DNA of 64,000 bases from Roseiarcus sp963765375 (GTDB lineage Bacteria; Pseudomonadota; Alphaproteobacteria; Rhizobiales; Beijerinckiaceae), in the NCBI GenBank assembly GCA_963765375.1, contig CAVXVZ010000013.1:62001-126000 (forward strand), read 5' to 3'. Positions 34,509 to 43,592 of this stretch are shown here, piece by piece. A program made the position numbers and the translations under genes. Under the pieces are notes generated by a model, which was not told where the DNA came from, ran no database searches, and saw nothing but the letters and a program-made list of their open reading frames with translations. Within the stretch, counting starts at the first letter, position 1. Every line of letters begins with the position of its first letter.

Positions 34509-35324
34509 TCAGCTCTGCCGAAGCACCTTCGCCGCGCGCTTTTCGAGAAAGTCCTTGAGCCTCTCCTTGGCTTCGCCGCTCGACTCCGCGATCGCCGCCA
34601 TCAGCGACTCGGTGAGGAGTCCGCTCGCCGGGTCGCTCTCGAAGATGCGCGGCAGCGCGTGCAGCACGGCGAAATTGGTGGTTGCGGTATTGGAGGCGGC
34701 CTTGACGGCGAGCGCCATCGCGGTCTCGAAGCCCTTGCCGTCGTCGACCAGGTACTGGGTCGCGCCGGCCGCGTGCCCCTCCTCGGCGCTGAGCGTGCGC
34801 CCGGTCAGCATCATGTCCTGAACCCGCGCGACGCCGATCAGGCGGGCGATCCGCACCGATCCGCCGCCGCCAAGGAAGATGCCGCGCTGGCCCTCCGGCA
34901 GGCCGTAGTAGGCCGAGCGTTCGGCGACGCGGATATGGCAAGCCGCCGCGAGCTCGAACCCGCCGCCGACCACCGCGCCGTGCAGCGCCGCAATGACCGG
35001 CGCGCGGCCGAACTGGATCGCCTCGAAGGCGCGATGCCACATGCGCGAGTGCAGCGCGGCTTCGAGCGGGTCGCGCGCGCCGGCGACTTCGGAGAGGTCG
35101 AGGCCGGCGGAGAAATGCGCCCCTTCGCCGGTGACGACGACGGCGCGAATATCTCCCGGCAGCCGGGTGAAGAACGCCTCGAGCCCAAGCACCGTCCCGT
35201 CGTCGAGCGCGTTGCGCTTCTCCGGGCGCGCAAGCCTGAGATGGGCGATTGCTCCGAGCCTCGTCGCCTTGAGCGACGTCGGCAGATCGATCTCGATCGG
35301 CTCTTCGCGTGTATCCGCCGCCAT
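34509..35324 (-). CDS. Crotonase-fold enoyl-CoA hydratase/isomerase
   Basis: 271-residue CoA-thioester enzyme. LRLARPEKRNALDDGTVLGL, the oxyanion-hole segments GEGAHFSAGLDLSEVAG and AALHGAVVGGGFELAAACHI, and YYGLPEGQRGIFLGGGGSVR identify the crotonase fold. Glu/Gly usage at the second active-site loop fits hydratases of the EchA group, but hydratase versus isomerase cannot be decided. ATG 35324 has GGGAGGAG five bases upstream. It converges with the DUF899 operon (stops 12 bp apart) and seems to be transcribed alone. Confidence 0.9.
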   Translation of the reverse strand: MAADTREEPIEIDLPTSLKATRLGAIAHLRLARPEKRNALDDGTVLGLEAFFTRLPGDIRAVVVTGEGAHFSAGLDLSEVAGARDPLEAALHSRMWHRAFEAIQFGRAPVIAALHGAVVGGGFELAAACHIRVAERSAYYGLPEGQRGIFLGGGGSVRIARLIGVARVQDMMLTGRTLSAEEGHAAGATQYLVDDGKGFETAMALAVKAASNTATTNFAVLHALPRIFESDPASGLLTESLMAAIAESSGEAKERLKDFLEKRAAKVLRQS

Positions 35325-35716
35325 CCGCTCCTCCCTCAAAACCGCCGCGCGCCGCCGCTCCCGCGGCCGTTTCGATCGGTATAGCACCCCGCCTTCCGGC
35401 CGAGGTGCGACGGGAAGCGTTTTCCAAGCGGGGGGAAGAAAAATCCAAATCGGCGGGAAGCAAAATCAAAGGAAATAGGAAGCGAAATCCAAATTTTATC
35501 CTTCCATAAATCAAGTCTTTTCAATGGCTTAAGCCCGGACTCCAAGAAAGGACGCTCCTCCACGACGTCCGCGTTGGCCAGCCTCCAATCCGGAGCCGCC
35601 ACGAGTAGGCACGGTAACACGCCCTTCGGATTATCGCAAATAATTGTTGAATTTTTCGCGCCGGCACGCGTTCGGCGACGCGGATATGCGAGCGCGAGAC
35701 CCGGGCTGGAGAATCC
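35325..35716. other. Intergenic region of 392 bp with degenerate A-rich repeats
   Basis: No gene is supported. It holds the crotonase promoter at its left end and the repeat units listed at 35438-35503 in the middle. The right part (35530-35716) shows nothing recognisable apart from an AT-rich spot near 35625-35650. Confidence 0.5.
35438..35503. repeat. Three degenerate ~21-bp A-rich tandem units
   Basis: Units of 21-23 bp share a core like GGAAGCGAAATCCAAAT (35438-35458, 35459-35479, 35480-35502 approximately). About 30 bp later comes TTTTCAATGG (35518-35527). The unit core, the period and the following TTTCAATGG recur at 61121-61262. Confidence 0.55.
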
Positions 35717-37503
35717 TCATCCCACAGGAAGTCCGGCGGCGCGGAGGGCTGCCGCGTCGGCTTCGACCCGCGCCGCGTCGCGGCGGATGAACTGGGTTTT
35801 GCGCCAGCCGGCGATTGTGAACTCCGGTCGCGCCGCCGTCAGGCGCGCGGCTGTTCGCTTCGCTTCCACGGGCTGGCCCTTTTCATGGTAGGCGATCACG
35901 ACATCGGTGAGTCCGAAGCCGGGATTTCGCGCGTGATAGGCCTCGAAGGTGGCGATCGCCTCATCGGTTCGTCCGGCCTGTCGATAGGCGTCTCCAAGGG
36001 TGTCCAGATACACCGAGGGATAATTTGGGCTGAGAGGCATCGACTTCTCGCAGAGCGCGGCGGCTTCTTCGGGGTATCCCGAGGATAGGACAATAAAGCC
36101 GGCACCCTGCGCCACGTCGGCCGAGCCGGGCGCCAGTTGAACCGCCTTTCTGGCGTCGGCCACCGCTTCGTCATGCCGCCCTTCCATCAGCAAAACCAAG
36201 CCTGACGCGACGTGAGCGTCGGCGTTGCCGGGATCGATCTCCAGCGCCCTCTCGGCATAGCGGCGGGCCTTGGCCAGCGCGATTTCAAACGGATCTTTCC
36301 AGCCGAATCTGGCGTCCAGGCAATGGGTGAAGCCGAGCGCTGCGTTGAGCGGGGCCGAATTCGGATCGAGCGCGAGCGCTTTCTCCCAGGAAGCCTGCGT
36401 GGCCTCTCGATTGTCCCTGGTCGGAGGTTGACGGAAATAGGACATGCCCCGGGCCCAGTGGGTCCAGGCTTCGACATTGCTGGTGGTCGTGTAGCGCATC
36501 CGCGCCTGTTCGCCGTCGGTCAACTTGACCTGCATCTCGGTCGCCAGCGCCAGGGTTATCTCGTCCTGGATCGCGAAAATGTCGTCAACTGCGCGATCGT
36601 ACCGTTCGGCCCAGAGGTGCGAGCCGTCGGCCGCGTCGATCAATTGCGCCGTGACTCTGATCCGTGCCCCGCTCCTGCGAACGCTCCCCTCGAGAACATG
36701 ACGCACGCCGAGTTGTTGCGCGGCTTCGCGAACGTCGACCGAGCGTCCTTTGTAGACGAAGCTCGAATTGCGCGCGATGACCCGAAGCCCATCGAGTTTC
36801 GACAAGGTCGTGATGATGTCCTCGACGAGGCCGTCGCAGAAATACTCCTGTTCAGCGTCGCCGCTCATGTTCTGAAAGGGCAAAACGGCAATCGACGGTT
36901 TGCTTGACAGGGCCGGCCGCTCCGCCGGCCTTTCCGCCGCGCTCGGCTCGGCCGGCGCCACCAGCCTCGCTACGGCGGGAAGCCCGACCTGAAGCGAAAA
37001 GGCTCGAACCGGCTCTGCGATATTCTTGAGTTGGGTCGCGCCCAGATCGCTGACCGCGATGTCGAGACGGGCCTTGACCTGCCAATAGGCTTGTTCGGAG
37101 AGGCAGATGGCGCCGGCCTTAGCGATGCCCTCGAGGCGCGCGGCAATGTTGACGCTGTCGCCCATGATATCGCCGTCGCTCTCCTCAACGACCTCGCCGA
37201 CATGAATGCCGATCCGGAATTCGATGCGGCGATCGTGCGCTACGCCTGCGTTGCGTTCGACCATGGCGTTTTGCACTTCGATGGCGCAGCGCACCGCATC
37301 GACCACGCTGCGAAACTCGACAAGCGCCCCATCGCCGGTACGCTTGAAGACGCGCCCGTTGTGCACGCCGATCGTGGGGTCGATAAGATCGCTGCGCAGA
37401 GCCGGAGCCGAGCCAAAGTGCGATCTTCGTCTGAGCCTGTCAGCCGGCTGAATCCAACGACGTCGGCGGCCAGGATCGCTGCAAGCTTCCGCTTTTCCGC
37501 CAT
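35717..37503 (-). pseudogene. Class III adenylate cyclase - TolB-like - TPR protein, frameshifted
   Basis: About 595 residues in three parts. A cyclase catalytic domain (1-170) starts MAEKRKLAAILAADVVGFSR and contains FKRTGDGALVEF, giving both metal-binding Asp, and GDSVNIAARLEG. A TolB-like/FlgO-like domain (about 195-320) has SIAVLPFQNMSGDAEQEYFC, VRHVLEGSVRRSG and HLWAERYDR. The rest is TPR repeats (LALDPNSAPLNAALGFTH, LEIDPGNADAHVASGLVLL). This soluble architecture is common in Hyphomicrobiales. The N-terminal frame holds to TLARLR; after about 37403 the sequence continues in another frame from LRSDLIDPTIGVHNGR. Adding one G in the GGCTCTG restores RLRALRSDL. Inactivated gene or sequence error. 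Confidence 0.85.
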
Positions 37504-37624
37504 TTGTCCCTCCGTCGTCGTGCAACCTAGCACGACGACCCCGCCATTGCGCCGTCGCCGCCGTCCGGGAATGGTCGCTGCTGGGAAGCGGTCACAAGCG
37601 CAGCCACGCGATTGGGTTTTGACG

Positions 37625-38152
37625 CTAGACGCCCTCGAGCCAGGTCAAAATCGTCTCAAGCCAAGGCGCCTCGACGTGCAGCCGGAAGCCCGCTCGCGTC
37701 CGCGCCAGAAGGCTCCGCAGGCCAAAGACGAGGACGGCGGCCGAGGGCGAGCCGCTGGCGAGGTCGGCAGAGGTCGCCTGCATGAGCGCCTGCCGCGCGT
37801 CGAGGCCAAAAACCTCGACCGCCGCCCAGCCGTCGTCGACGCGGGTTGCGCACCAGCCGTCGGCGGCGCATAGCCCGTCGAAAGACGGGCGTTCTTCCGA
37901 ACGCCCTATGAGCGGGGCGAGCGTGATGAGAAGCGCGCTCGCCCGGCCGATCCGGAGCGCGTGCGCGCCCACAGGCGCGAGCGCGTGGAGGCCGAGGATC
38001 GGCGCGCCGGGCGCGAGCGCAGTCGTCGCCGCTTCGACATCGCCCGAGATCAGGGTCTGGCCGAGCCCATCGAGCGCCCGCGCCTGCAAGCGCGGCCGGT
38101 CGATCAGGAGGCCAAACCGCCCTCGCGCCGCTGGCCATCGCGTCTCACGCAT
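37625..38152 (-). CDS. soxG: Sarcosine oxidase gamma subunit
   Basis: 175 residues, small non-catalytic subunit of the heterotetrameric sarcosine oxidase (alpha-beta-gamma-delta). RLQARALDGLGQTLISGDVE, PGAPILGLHALAPVGAHALR and CATRVDDGWAAVEVFGLDAR fit the SoxG family, which folds like part of the aminomethyltransferase domain and packs on SoxA. It overlaps the end of soxA by 8 bp and is the last gene of the operon. Confidence 0.85.
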   Translation of the reverse strand: MRETRWPAARGRFGLLIDRPRLQARALDGLGQTLISGDVEAATTALAPGAPILGLHALAPVGAHALRIGRASALLITLAPLIGRSEERPSFDGLCAADGWCATRVDDGWAAVEVFGLDARQALMQATSADLASGSPSAAVLVFGLRSLLARTRAGFRLHVEAPWLETILTWLEGV

Positions 38153-40991
38153 GGAGCCGCTTTCCTTCCGGATCGAGCGCGACCGCGGGCGCGATGGTCG
38201 CGCGGCGCAGGGCGCCGAGATGATAGACGCCGACCGTCTCGCCCATCCGCTTAAACCCGTCTTCGACGAGGCCGAGCGCGATCGGGCGGCCGAGGTTTGG
38301 GCTCATGTAGCTCGAGGTCACGTAACCTTGCGATCGCCGCGCCGCGCCGGCGCCGATCGCGACATGGGCGCCGGTCGGCAGCGGCGCCTCTCCCGCCTCG
38401 ACGGTCAGGCCGACGAATTGCTTGCGGCCCCTGTCGTTGGCGACCGGCATGGAGAGGGAGCGCTTGCCGATATATTCGTCCGTCCTCGAGTCGCGCGGCC
38501 CCGCGACGCCGAGGTCGTGCGGCATGGTGGTGCCGTCGGTGTCCTTGCCGACGACGATGAAGCCCTTCTCGGCGCGCAGGATCATCAGCGCCTCGAGCCC
38601 CATGAGCCCGCCGCCGAACGCCTTGAGCTTTTCGGCGAGACGCGCCCGCAATGCGCCTGGGCGCCGCGCCGGGAGCGAGAGCTCATAGGAGCGGTCGCCG
38701 GTGAAGCTCACCCGCGCGACCCTCAGCGGCGCGCCGTCGAACTCAGCCGTCGCAAAGGCCATGTGCGGCAGGCTCTGGTCGTCGAGCGCGACCTCGATAC
38801 CGCAAGCCTCGACGAGATCGCGCGAGCGCGGACCGCTGACAGTCAGCGTCGCCCACTGGGCGGTCGTGTCGTGAATGACGACGCGGCGGGCATCGAAGCG
38901 GTCCTGCCGCCAGAGCTCGAGGCGCATGCGCACGGCGTCGGTGTGGCCCGAGGAGCACGAGACAAGAAAGCGATCTTCGCTGAGGCGCAGCGTCACCCCG
39001 TCGTCGAACACGATACCCAATTCCTGGAGCAGAAAGCCGTAGCGGATCTTGCCCGGTTTCAGGGTCGAGAGCCGGTTATAGCTGTGGAAGTCGGCGAGCC
39101 TGGCGGCGTCGGGACCGATGACTTCGATCTTGCCGAGCGACGAGCCGTCGAACAGCGCGACGGTATCGCGCGCCAGCCTGGCCTCGCGGGCGATTGCAAG
39201 CTCGGGGTCGTCCGGCCCGTACCAGGCCGGCCTCAGCCAGCCGCCGTATTCGCGCATCTGCGCGCCCTCGGCCCGGTGCTCGGCCTCGAGCGGCAGACGC
39301 CTCAGCGGGTTGATGAGCGCGCCCCGCCGCCGGCCGGCGATCACCCCCATCGGCACGGGGACGAACGGCGGGCGATAGGTCGTCGTCCCGGTCTCGTCGA
39401 TGGAGCGTCCGGTGAGCGCGGCCATCGCCGCGAGGCCGTTGACATTGGCGGTCTTGCCCTGGTCGGTCGCCATGCCGAGGGTGGTGTAGCGCTTGAGGTG
39501 CTCGACCGAGACGTAGCCCTCGCGGGCGGCGAGCGCGACGTCCTTCAGCGTCACGTCGTTCTGGAAGTCGATCCACCGCCGCCCCTCGTCGTCGGCGTTC
39601 GGCCAGGCGGCTTCGATCCGGTACTGGCCGGCCGGCGCGTTCGGCGCGGCGCCCTCGCCGCCGCCCGCCCGATGGCCCTGGCGCAACGCTTTGTCGAGGG
39701 TGAAGGCGCCTTTGACGGCGCCGGCGACGCTGACGCCCGCGACGCCGCCGATCGGCGCGAGCGCGGCCAGCGCCGCGTCATAGCGCAGGCGCCCGCGCGC
39801 CTGGGCGTAGAGATGCACGGTCGGCGACCAGCCGCCGGAAAGGAGGAGCGAGTCGCAATCGCGCGTCCGCCCGTTCGCACGGACCGCTTCGACGCCGCGG
39901 GATCCCACGACGCCCTCGATCGCGGCGCCGTGCGTCACGCTCAACCGGCTCGGTGGCCCGTCAGCGCGCGTGTCGACAATCTCGACCTCCGCGCCCGCCT
40001 CGGCCAAGGCTTCCGCCACCGCATAGGCGCTGTCGTTATTGGTCGCGACGACGATTCGCTTGCCGACGAGGACAGCGTGGCGGCGGAGATAGGCGAGCGC
40101 CGCGTCGGCGGACATCACGCCCGGCCGGTCGTTGTCGGGGACGACGAGCGGCCGCTCGATCGCGCCAGCGGCGACGACGATTTCCCTCGGGCGGATGCGC
40201 CAGAGCGCGTCGGGCCGAGGCGCCCGCCGCTCCCAGGCGCAGACGAGATTGCCGTCGTAGACGCCATAAGCCGTCGTTTGCGTCATGACCCGCCCGCCCG
40301 CGGCTTCGATCGTTCGGGCGACGCCGAGCGTCCATTCCCGCCAGTCTCCGCCCTCGATCGCCCCGCCACGATGAACGAGCTGGCCGCCGATTTCGGAGTG
40401 GTCGTCGATGAGGAAAACCGTGCGCCTCGCGAGCGCGGCGGCGTTGGCCGCAGCGAGCCCCGCTGCTCCGGCGCCGATGACAAGGAGTTCGCAGCGGGCG
40501 TTGAATTGCGGATTGTCGGCCGGCGGGCGGTTGTCGGCATCGACCCGGCCGAGGCCGGCCATGGCGCGAATCGCGCCTTCGTAAATCTCCCACCGCGGCC
40601 ACAAGAAAGTCTTGTAGTAGAAGCCAGCGGGCAGGAACGGCGAAAGCCGGTCGATGAGAGCGGCGCGATCGGCCGCCGCGGTCGGCGCCGCATTGACCGA
40701 ACGGACGGCGATGTCGTTCTCGAGCGCCTCTGTGGTCGCGCGAAGATTAGGGGTTGTCACGCCGCCCCGCGTGACGTCGACGATCGCGTTCGGCTCCTCG
40801 GTCCACGCGCCCCAGACCCCGCGCGGACGGTGATATTTGAAGCTGCGGCCGACGACGCTGACGCCATTCGCGAGCAGCGCCGAGGCGATGCTGTCGCCTT
40901 CGAAACCGGCGTAAGGTTTGCCGTCAAAAGTGAACACGCAGGGCCGGCCGCGATCGACCCCGCCGCCAGTGGGGAGGCGAACGCCGGTCAC
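38145..40991 (-). CDS. soxA: Sarcosine oxidase alpha subunit
   Basis: 948 residues, starting at GTG 40991, which overlaps the soxD stop (GTGA). The N-terminal domain resembles a [2Fe-2S]-less ferredoxin-like fold (FTFDGKPYAGFEGDSIASAL, SFKYHRPRGVWG). A pyridine-nucleotide/FAD domain follows (ELLVIGAGAAGLAAANAA, about 210-480), then a short BFD-like linker (VTLKDVALAAREGYVSVEHL, RYTTLGMATDQGK). The last ~370 residues are a GcvT-like aminomethyltransferase domain (GLMGLEALMILRAEKGFIVV) that passes the methyl-derived carbon to tetrahydrofolate. Substrate is sarcosine oxidised in SoxB; products are glycine, H2O2 and methylene-tetrahydrofolate or formaldehyde. Confidence 0.95.
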   Translation of the reverse strand: MTGVRLPTGGGVDRGRPCVFTFDGKPYAGFEGDSIASALLANGVSVVGRSFKYHRPRGVWGAWTEEPNAIVDVTRGGVTTPNLRATTEALENDIAVRSVNAAPTAAADRAALIDRLSPFLPAGFYYKTFLWPRWEIYEGAIRAMAGLGRVDADNRPPADNPQFNARCELLVIGAGAAGLAAANAAALARRTVFLIDDHSEIGGQLVHRGGAIEGGDWREWTLGVARTIEAAGGRVMTQTTAYGVYDGNLVCAWERRAPRPDALWRIRPREIVVAAGAIERPLVVPDNDRPGVMSADAALAYLRRHAVLVGKRIVVATNNDSAYAVAEALAEAGAEVEIVDTRADGPPSRLSVTHGAAIEGVVGSRGVEAVRANGRTRDCDSLLLSGGWSPTVHLYAQARGRLRYDAALAALAPIGGVAGVSVAGAVKGAFTLDKALRQGHRAGGGEGAAPNAPAGQYRIEAAWPNADDEGRRWIDFQNDVTLKDVALAAREGYVSVEHLKRYTTLGMATDQGKTANVNGLAAMAALTGRSIDETGTTTYRPPFVPVPMGVIAGRRRGALINPLRRLPLEAEHRAEGAQMREYGGWLRPAWYGPDDPELAIAREARLARDTVALFDGSSLGKIEVIGPDAARLADFHSYNRLSTLKPGKIRYGFLLQELGIVFDDGVTLRLSEDRFLVSCSSGHTDAVRMRLELWRQDRFDARRVVIHDTTAQWATLTVSGPRSRDLVEACGIEVALDDQSLPHMAFATAEFDGAPLRVARVSFTGDRSYELSLPARRPGALRARLAEKLKAFGGGLMGLEALMILRAEKGFIVVGKDTDGTTMPHDLGVAGPRDSRTDEYIGKRSLSMPVANDRGRKQFVGLTVEAGEAPLPTGAHVAIGAGAARRSQGYVTSSYMSPNLGRPIALGLVEDGFKRMGETVGVYHLGALRRATIAPAVALDPEGKRLHA

Positions 40992-41254
40992 GGCGGCGCC
41001 TCCCTTGCGGCCGCATCGCCCGCCACGGTCGCGTTGAGCGCCGTGTCGCGCGTCATGACGAACATCTCCATGCAGGTCAGATGCAGCCAGACTTCGCGCG
41101 CCGCGCCTTTCGGATTGGCGTTGAACCAGAGGTAGTCCGCCCATGCGGCGTCGCTGACCGAGCCCGCCGGCTCGGGCCTCGCCTTCGGCTCGCCGACATA
41201 GTGGAACTCGATCTCGTCGCGCGGACCGCAGAAAGGGCAGGGGAAGATTTGCAT
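40988..41254 (-). CDS. soxD: Sarcosine oxidase delta subunit
   Basis: 88-residue zinc-binding subunit. IFPCPFCGPRDEIEFHYVGE holds the Cys-x-x-Cys pair, WADYLWFNANPKGAAREVWL the conserved middle, and HLTCMEMF the second pair (His and Cys). The usual HxxGCRRWF ending is changed to HLTCMEMF, one residue shorter, so the fourth ligand deserves a look. It lies between the heme-monooxygenase-like gene (9 bp) and soxA (4-bp overlap). Confidence 0.88.
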   Translation of the reverse strand: MQIFPCPFCGPRDEIEFHYVGEPKARPEPAGSVSDAAWADYLWFNANPKGAAREVWLHLTCMEMFVMTRDTALNATVAGDAAAREAPP

Positions 41255-41263
41255 GGGCAGCCC

Positions 41264-41596
41264 TCAGGCGGCCTCATCGCGCGGGTTCTTGATCGTCTGA
41301 AGGACCTCGAAGCCCTCAAACTCCGGGTGGCCGAGATAGAGCGGCTTGTTGGCGCCGGCGTCGCGGTGGGCAGCGCGAAAATGTTCGGATTGCGTCCAGG
41401 CGGTGAACGCGTCCTTGCTCGCCCAGACCGTGTGCGACGAGTAGAGCACATGATCGTCGCGTTCGGGCCCGCGCAACAGGTGGAACTCGACGAACCCGGG
41501 CACGCGGTCGAGGTGGCTGTCGCGCGAGAGCCACACGTCTTCGAATGCGCGCTCCGCGCCCTTCATGACCTTGAAGCGATTCATGGCGATATACAT
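41264..41596 (-). CDS. Antibiotic-biosynthesis-monooxygenase-fold protein, IsdG/HmuQ-like heme monooxygenase
   Basis: 110 residues with the dimeric ferredoxin-like ABM fold: MYIAMNRFKVMKGAERAFED, VWLSRDSHLDRVPGFVEFHL, LYSSHTVWASKDAFTAWTQS, EHFRAAH. The Asn6, Trp67, His77 triad falls at the positions of the catalytic Asn-Trp-His of IsdG-type heme-degrading enzymes, and the whole sequence resembles rhizobial HmuQ. Heme degradation is therefore a reasonable activity, but the gene sits inside the sarcosine oxidase operon (12 bp after soxB, 9 bp before soxD), where a heme enzyme has no known role. Confidence 0.8.
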   Translation of the reverse strand: MYIAMNRFKVMKGAERAFEDVWLSRDSHLDRVPGFVEFHLLRGPERDDHVLYSSHTVWASKDAFTAWTQSEHFRAAHRDAGANKPLYLGHPEFEGFEVLQTIKNPRDEAA

Positions 41597-41608
41597 GGCG
41601 GCCTCCCT

Positions 41609-42862
41609 CTAATGCGCGATGCCTGAGCCCGCCGCCTCGTCGATGAGGCGCCCGGCGGGAAACCGGGAAAGGTCGAAGGGGCGGCTGATCTCGTGGTGGG
41701 CGCCGGTCGCCAGGAGATGCGCGAGCAGTGTGCCGCCGGCCGGAATCGCCTTGAAGCCGCCGGTTCCCCAGCCGCAATTCAAGAAGATCCCCTTCGTCGG
41801 CGCCGGCCCGATGATCGGCGAGGAATCCGGAACCACATCGACGATCCCGCCCCATTGCCGCATCAGCTTCAATTGGCCGAAGGCCGGGAACATGTCGAGA
41901 AGGCCGGAGATGACGATCTCCTGCATCGGCGGCGCGCCGCGCTGGCCGTAGGACGGAATGCGGTCGAGGCCGCCGCCGAACACGAGTTCGCCCTTGTCCG
42001 ACTGGCTGGCGTAGACGCCGGTCCCGAGATGCAGAAAAACGATGTCGAGGCAGGGCTTGACCGGCTCGCTGACCATCGCCTGTAGCGTGTAAGAATGAAT
42101 CGGCAGCCTGACCCCGGCCTTGGCCATCAGCTGCGACGAATGGCCGGCGACTGCGACGCCGACTGCTTGGGCGCGAATTTCGCCGAGGCTCGTCTCGACC
42201 CCGCCGCAGGCGCCGTTCTCGATGATGAAGCCCGTCGCCTCGCAATTCTCGACGATATCGACGCCGAGCCGATCGGCGGCGCGGGCATAGCCCCATGCGA
42301 CCGCGTCGTGGCGGGCGATGCCGCCGCGCCGCTGCCAGACGCCGCCATTCGGCAGATATCGGGAGTCGAGCGATTGGGTCATCAGCGGCAGCCGCTCGCG
42401 AACTTCGTTGGCGCCCCAGAGCTCGGCGTCGACGCCGTTGAGCTGCATGGCGTTGGCGACCCGCGCGGCGATTTCGAGCTGGGCAGGCGTGTGCGAAACG
42501 TTGAGGATGCCGCGCTGGCTCAGCATCACGTTGAAATTGAGCTCGCGCGACAGCCCCTCGTAGAGCCTCAGCGCGAGGTCATAGAGGGCGACCGATTCGG
42601 GATAGAAATAATTCGACCGCACGATCGTCGTGTTGCGGCCGGTGTTGCCGCCGCCGAGCCAGCCCTTCTCGATCACGCAAACGCGCATTCGTTTATGGGT
42701 TTTGGCGAGGTAATAGGCGGTCGCCAACCCATGTCCGCCGCCGCCGACGATGACGAAATCATAAGCCGGCTTGGGTTTCGCTTTGCGCCAGGCCTGCGGC
42801 CATCCCTTGTGGCCGGCGAAGCCCTGTTGCATGAGAGCGAAAGCGGAATATCGCGCGCTCAT
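41609..42862 (-). CDS. soxB: Sarcosine oxidase beta subunit
   Basis: 417-residue catalytic flavoprotein (DAO fold). FAD motif DFVIVGGGGHGLATAYYLAK at residues 35-54, EKGWLGGGNTGRNTTIVRSN, and GIARHDAVAWG, where His185 corresponds to the covalently FMN-linked His of heterotetrameric sarcosine oxidases. WGGIVDVVPDSSPIIGPAPT and NCGWGTGGFKAIPAGG close the FAD site. The ATG at 42862 overlaps the TetR stop (ATGA), so translation is coupled to the regulator. It oxidises sarcosine with electrons reaching O2 through FMN. Confidence 0.95.
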   Translation of the reverse strand: MSARYSAFALMQQGFAGHKGWPQAWRKAKPKPAYDFVIVGGGGHGLATAYYLAKTHKRMRVCVIEKGWLGGGNTGRNTTIVRSNYFYPESVALYDLALRLYEGLSRELNFNVMLSQRGILNVSHTPAQLEIAARVANAMQLNGVDAELWGANEVRERLPLMTQSLDSRYLPNGGVWQRRGGIARHDAVAWGYARAADRLGVDIVENCEATGFIIENGACGGVETSLGEIRAQAVGVAVAGHSSQLMAKAGVRLPIHSYTLQAMVSEPVKPCLDIVFLHLGTGVYASQSDKGELVFGGGLDRIPSYGQRGAPPMQEIVISGLLDMFPAFGQLKLMRQWGGIVDVVPDSSPIIGPAPTKGIFLNCGWGTGGFKAIPAGGTLLAHLLATGAHHEISRPFDLSRFPAGRLIDEAAGSGIAH

Positions 42863-43563
42863 CCGCGCCCTCGCGACCGGCCGAAATCCGGGACATGCGC
42901 ATAGCGCGCCGCATAGGCGCGCAGCGCGTCGACTTCCGCTTCGCTTGAGGCGGCGCCGGTGAACGCCTTGAGATAGTGCGGCGTCAGGTTGAGCCGCGCC
43001 TCGATCGGCTCCCTGAGGTCGAGCGCATAATAACCGATCTGCATGTAGTAGAGCACCCGCGCCCGAACCAGGGCGTCCTGGTCATCATAGCCGAAGCGGA
43101 CGAACAGGGCTTTCAGCGCCTCTGTCCGGACGCGATCGGAACGGTCGAGGGTCCGACGGACGCTGGCCGAGCGGCGCGCCCACTCCCGGACGGCGAAATC
43201 GAGCCGCGGGCTGAAGATGGCGGGGTTGACCCAGCAGCGAAAGACGTTGCAAATGGCCTCATTGACGGTCGCCGCCGGCTCGACCGCTTGGGCAACGATC
43301 GAGCGCGTGTTGAGGCGGTCCCACCGGTCGATGAGGACGTCGAGGAGCTCGTCGCGATTCTTGAAATACCAGTAGAAGCTCGATCGCGACACGTCGAGCC
43401 GTTCGCTTAAGGCGAGCACGGTGACATGCGCCACGCCCTCGACGGCGAGGACGCTCAGCGCCAGGTCGAGCCAGTCGTCACGCGTCGCCTTCACGTTGCC
43501 CGGTTGCGCCGGCCGCTCTGGCGGGGCGCCCGAAGCCAAGGGCTGGGTTGCGGAATTCGTCAT
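42859..43563 (-). CDS. TetR-family regulator inside the sarcosine operon
   Basis: 234 residues with an N-terminal TetR helix-turn-helix (DDWLDLALSVLAVEGVAHVT, ALSERLDVSRSSFYWYFKNR, DELLDVLIDRWD) after a disordered 22-residue leader, and an all-helical ligand domain (RVRTEALKALFVRFGYDDQD, MQIGYYALDLREPIEARLNL). It lies 29 bp after the dimethylglycine dehydrogenase gene and overlaps soxB, so it is co-transcribed with its likely targets. The nested palindrome at 46048-46103 upstream of the operon is its probable operator. The ligand may be a methylated glycine. Confidence 0.9.
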   Translation of the reverse strand: MTNSATQPLASGAPPERPAQPGNVKATRDDWLDLALSVLAVEGVAHVTVLALSERLDVSRSSFYWYFKNRDELLDVLIDRWDRLNTRSIVAQAVEPAATVNEAICNVFRCWVNPAIFSPRLDFAVREWARRSASVRRTLDRSDRVRTEALKALFVRFGYDDQDALVRARVLYYMQIGYYALDLREPIEARLNLTPHYLKAFTGAASSEAEVDALRAYAARYAHVPDFGRSRGRG

Positions 43564-43592
43564 CGGTCAGCTCGTCGCAGGCCCTTGGCTCG

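Noticed and set aside
37782..41135. Plus-strand open frame of 1117 codons opposite soxA and soxG
   Set aside because: Arg/Ala/Asp/Gly-rich shadow caused by GC-biased third positions; soxA and soxG on the other strand have all family motifs, and this frame has no ribosome site.
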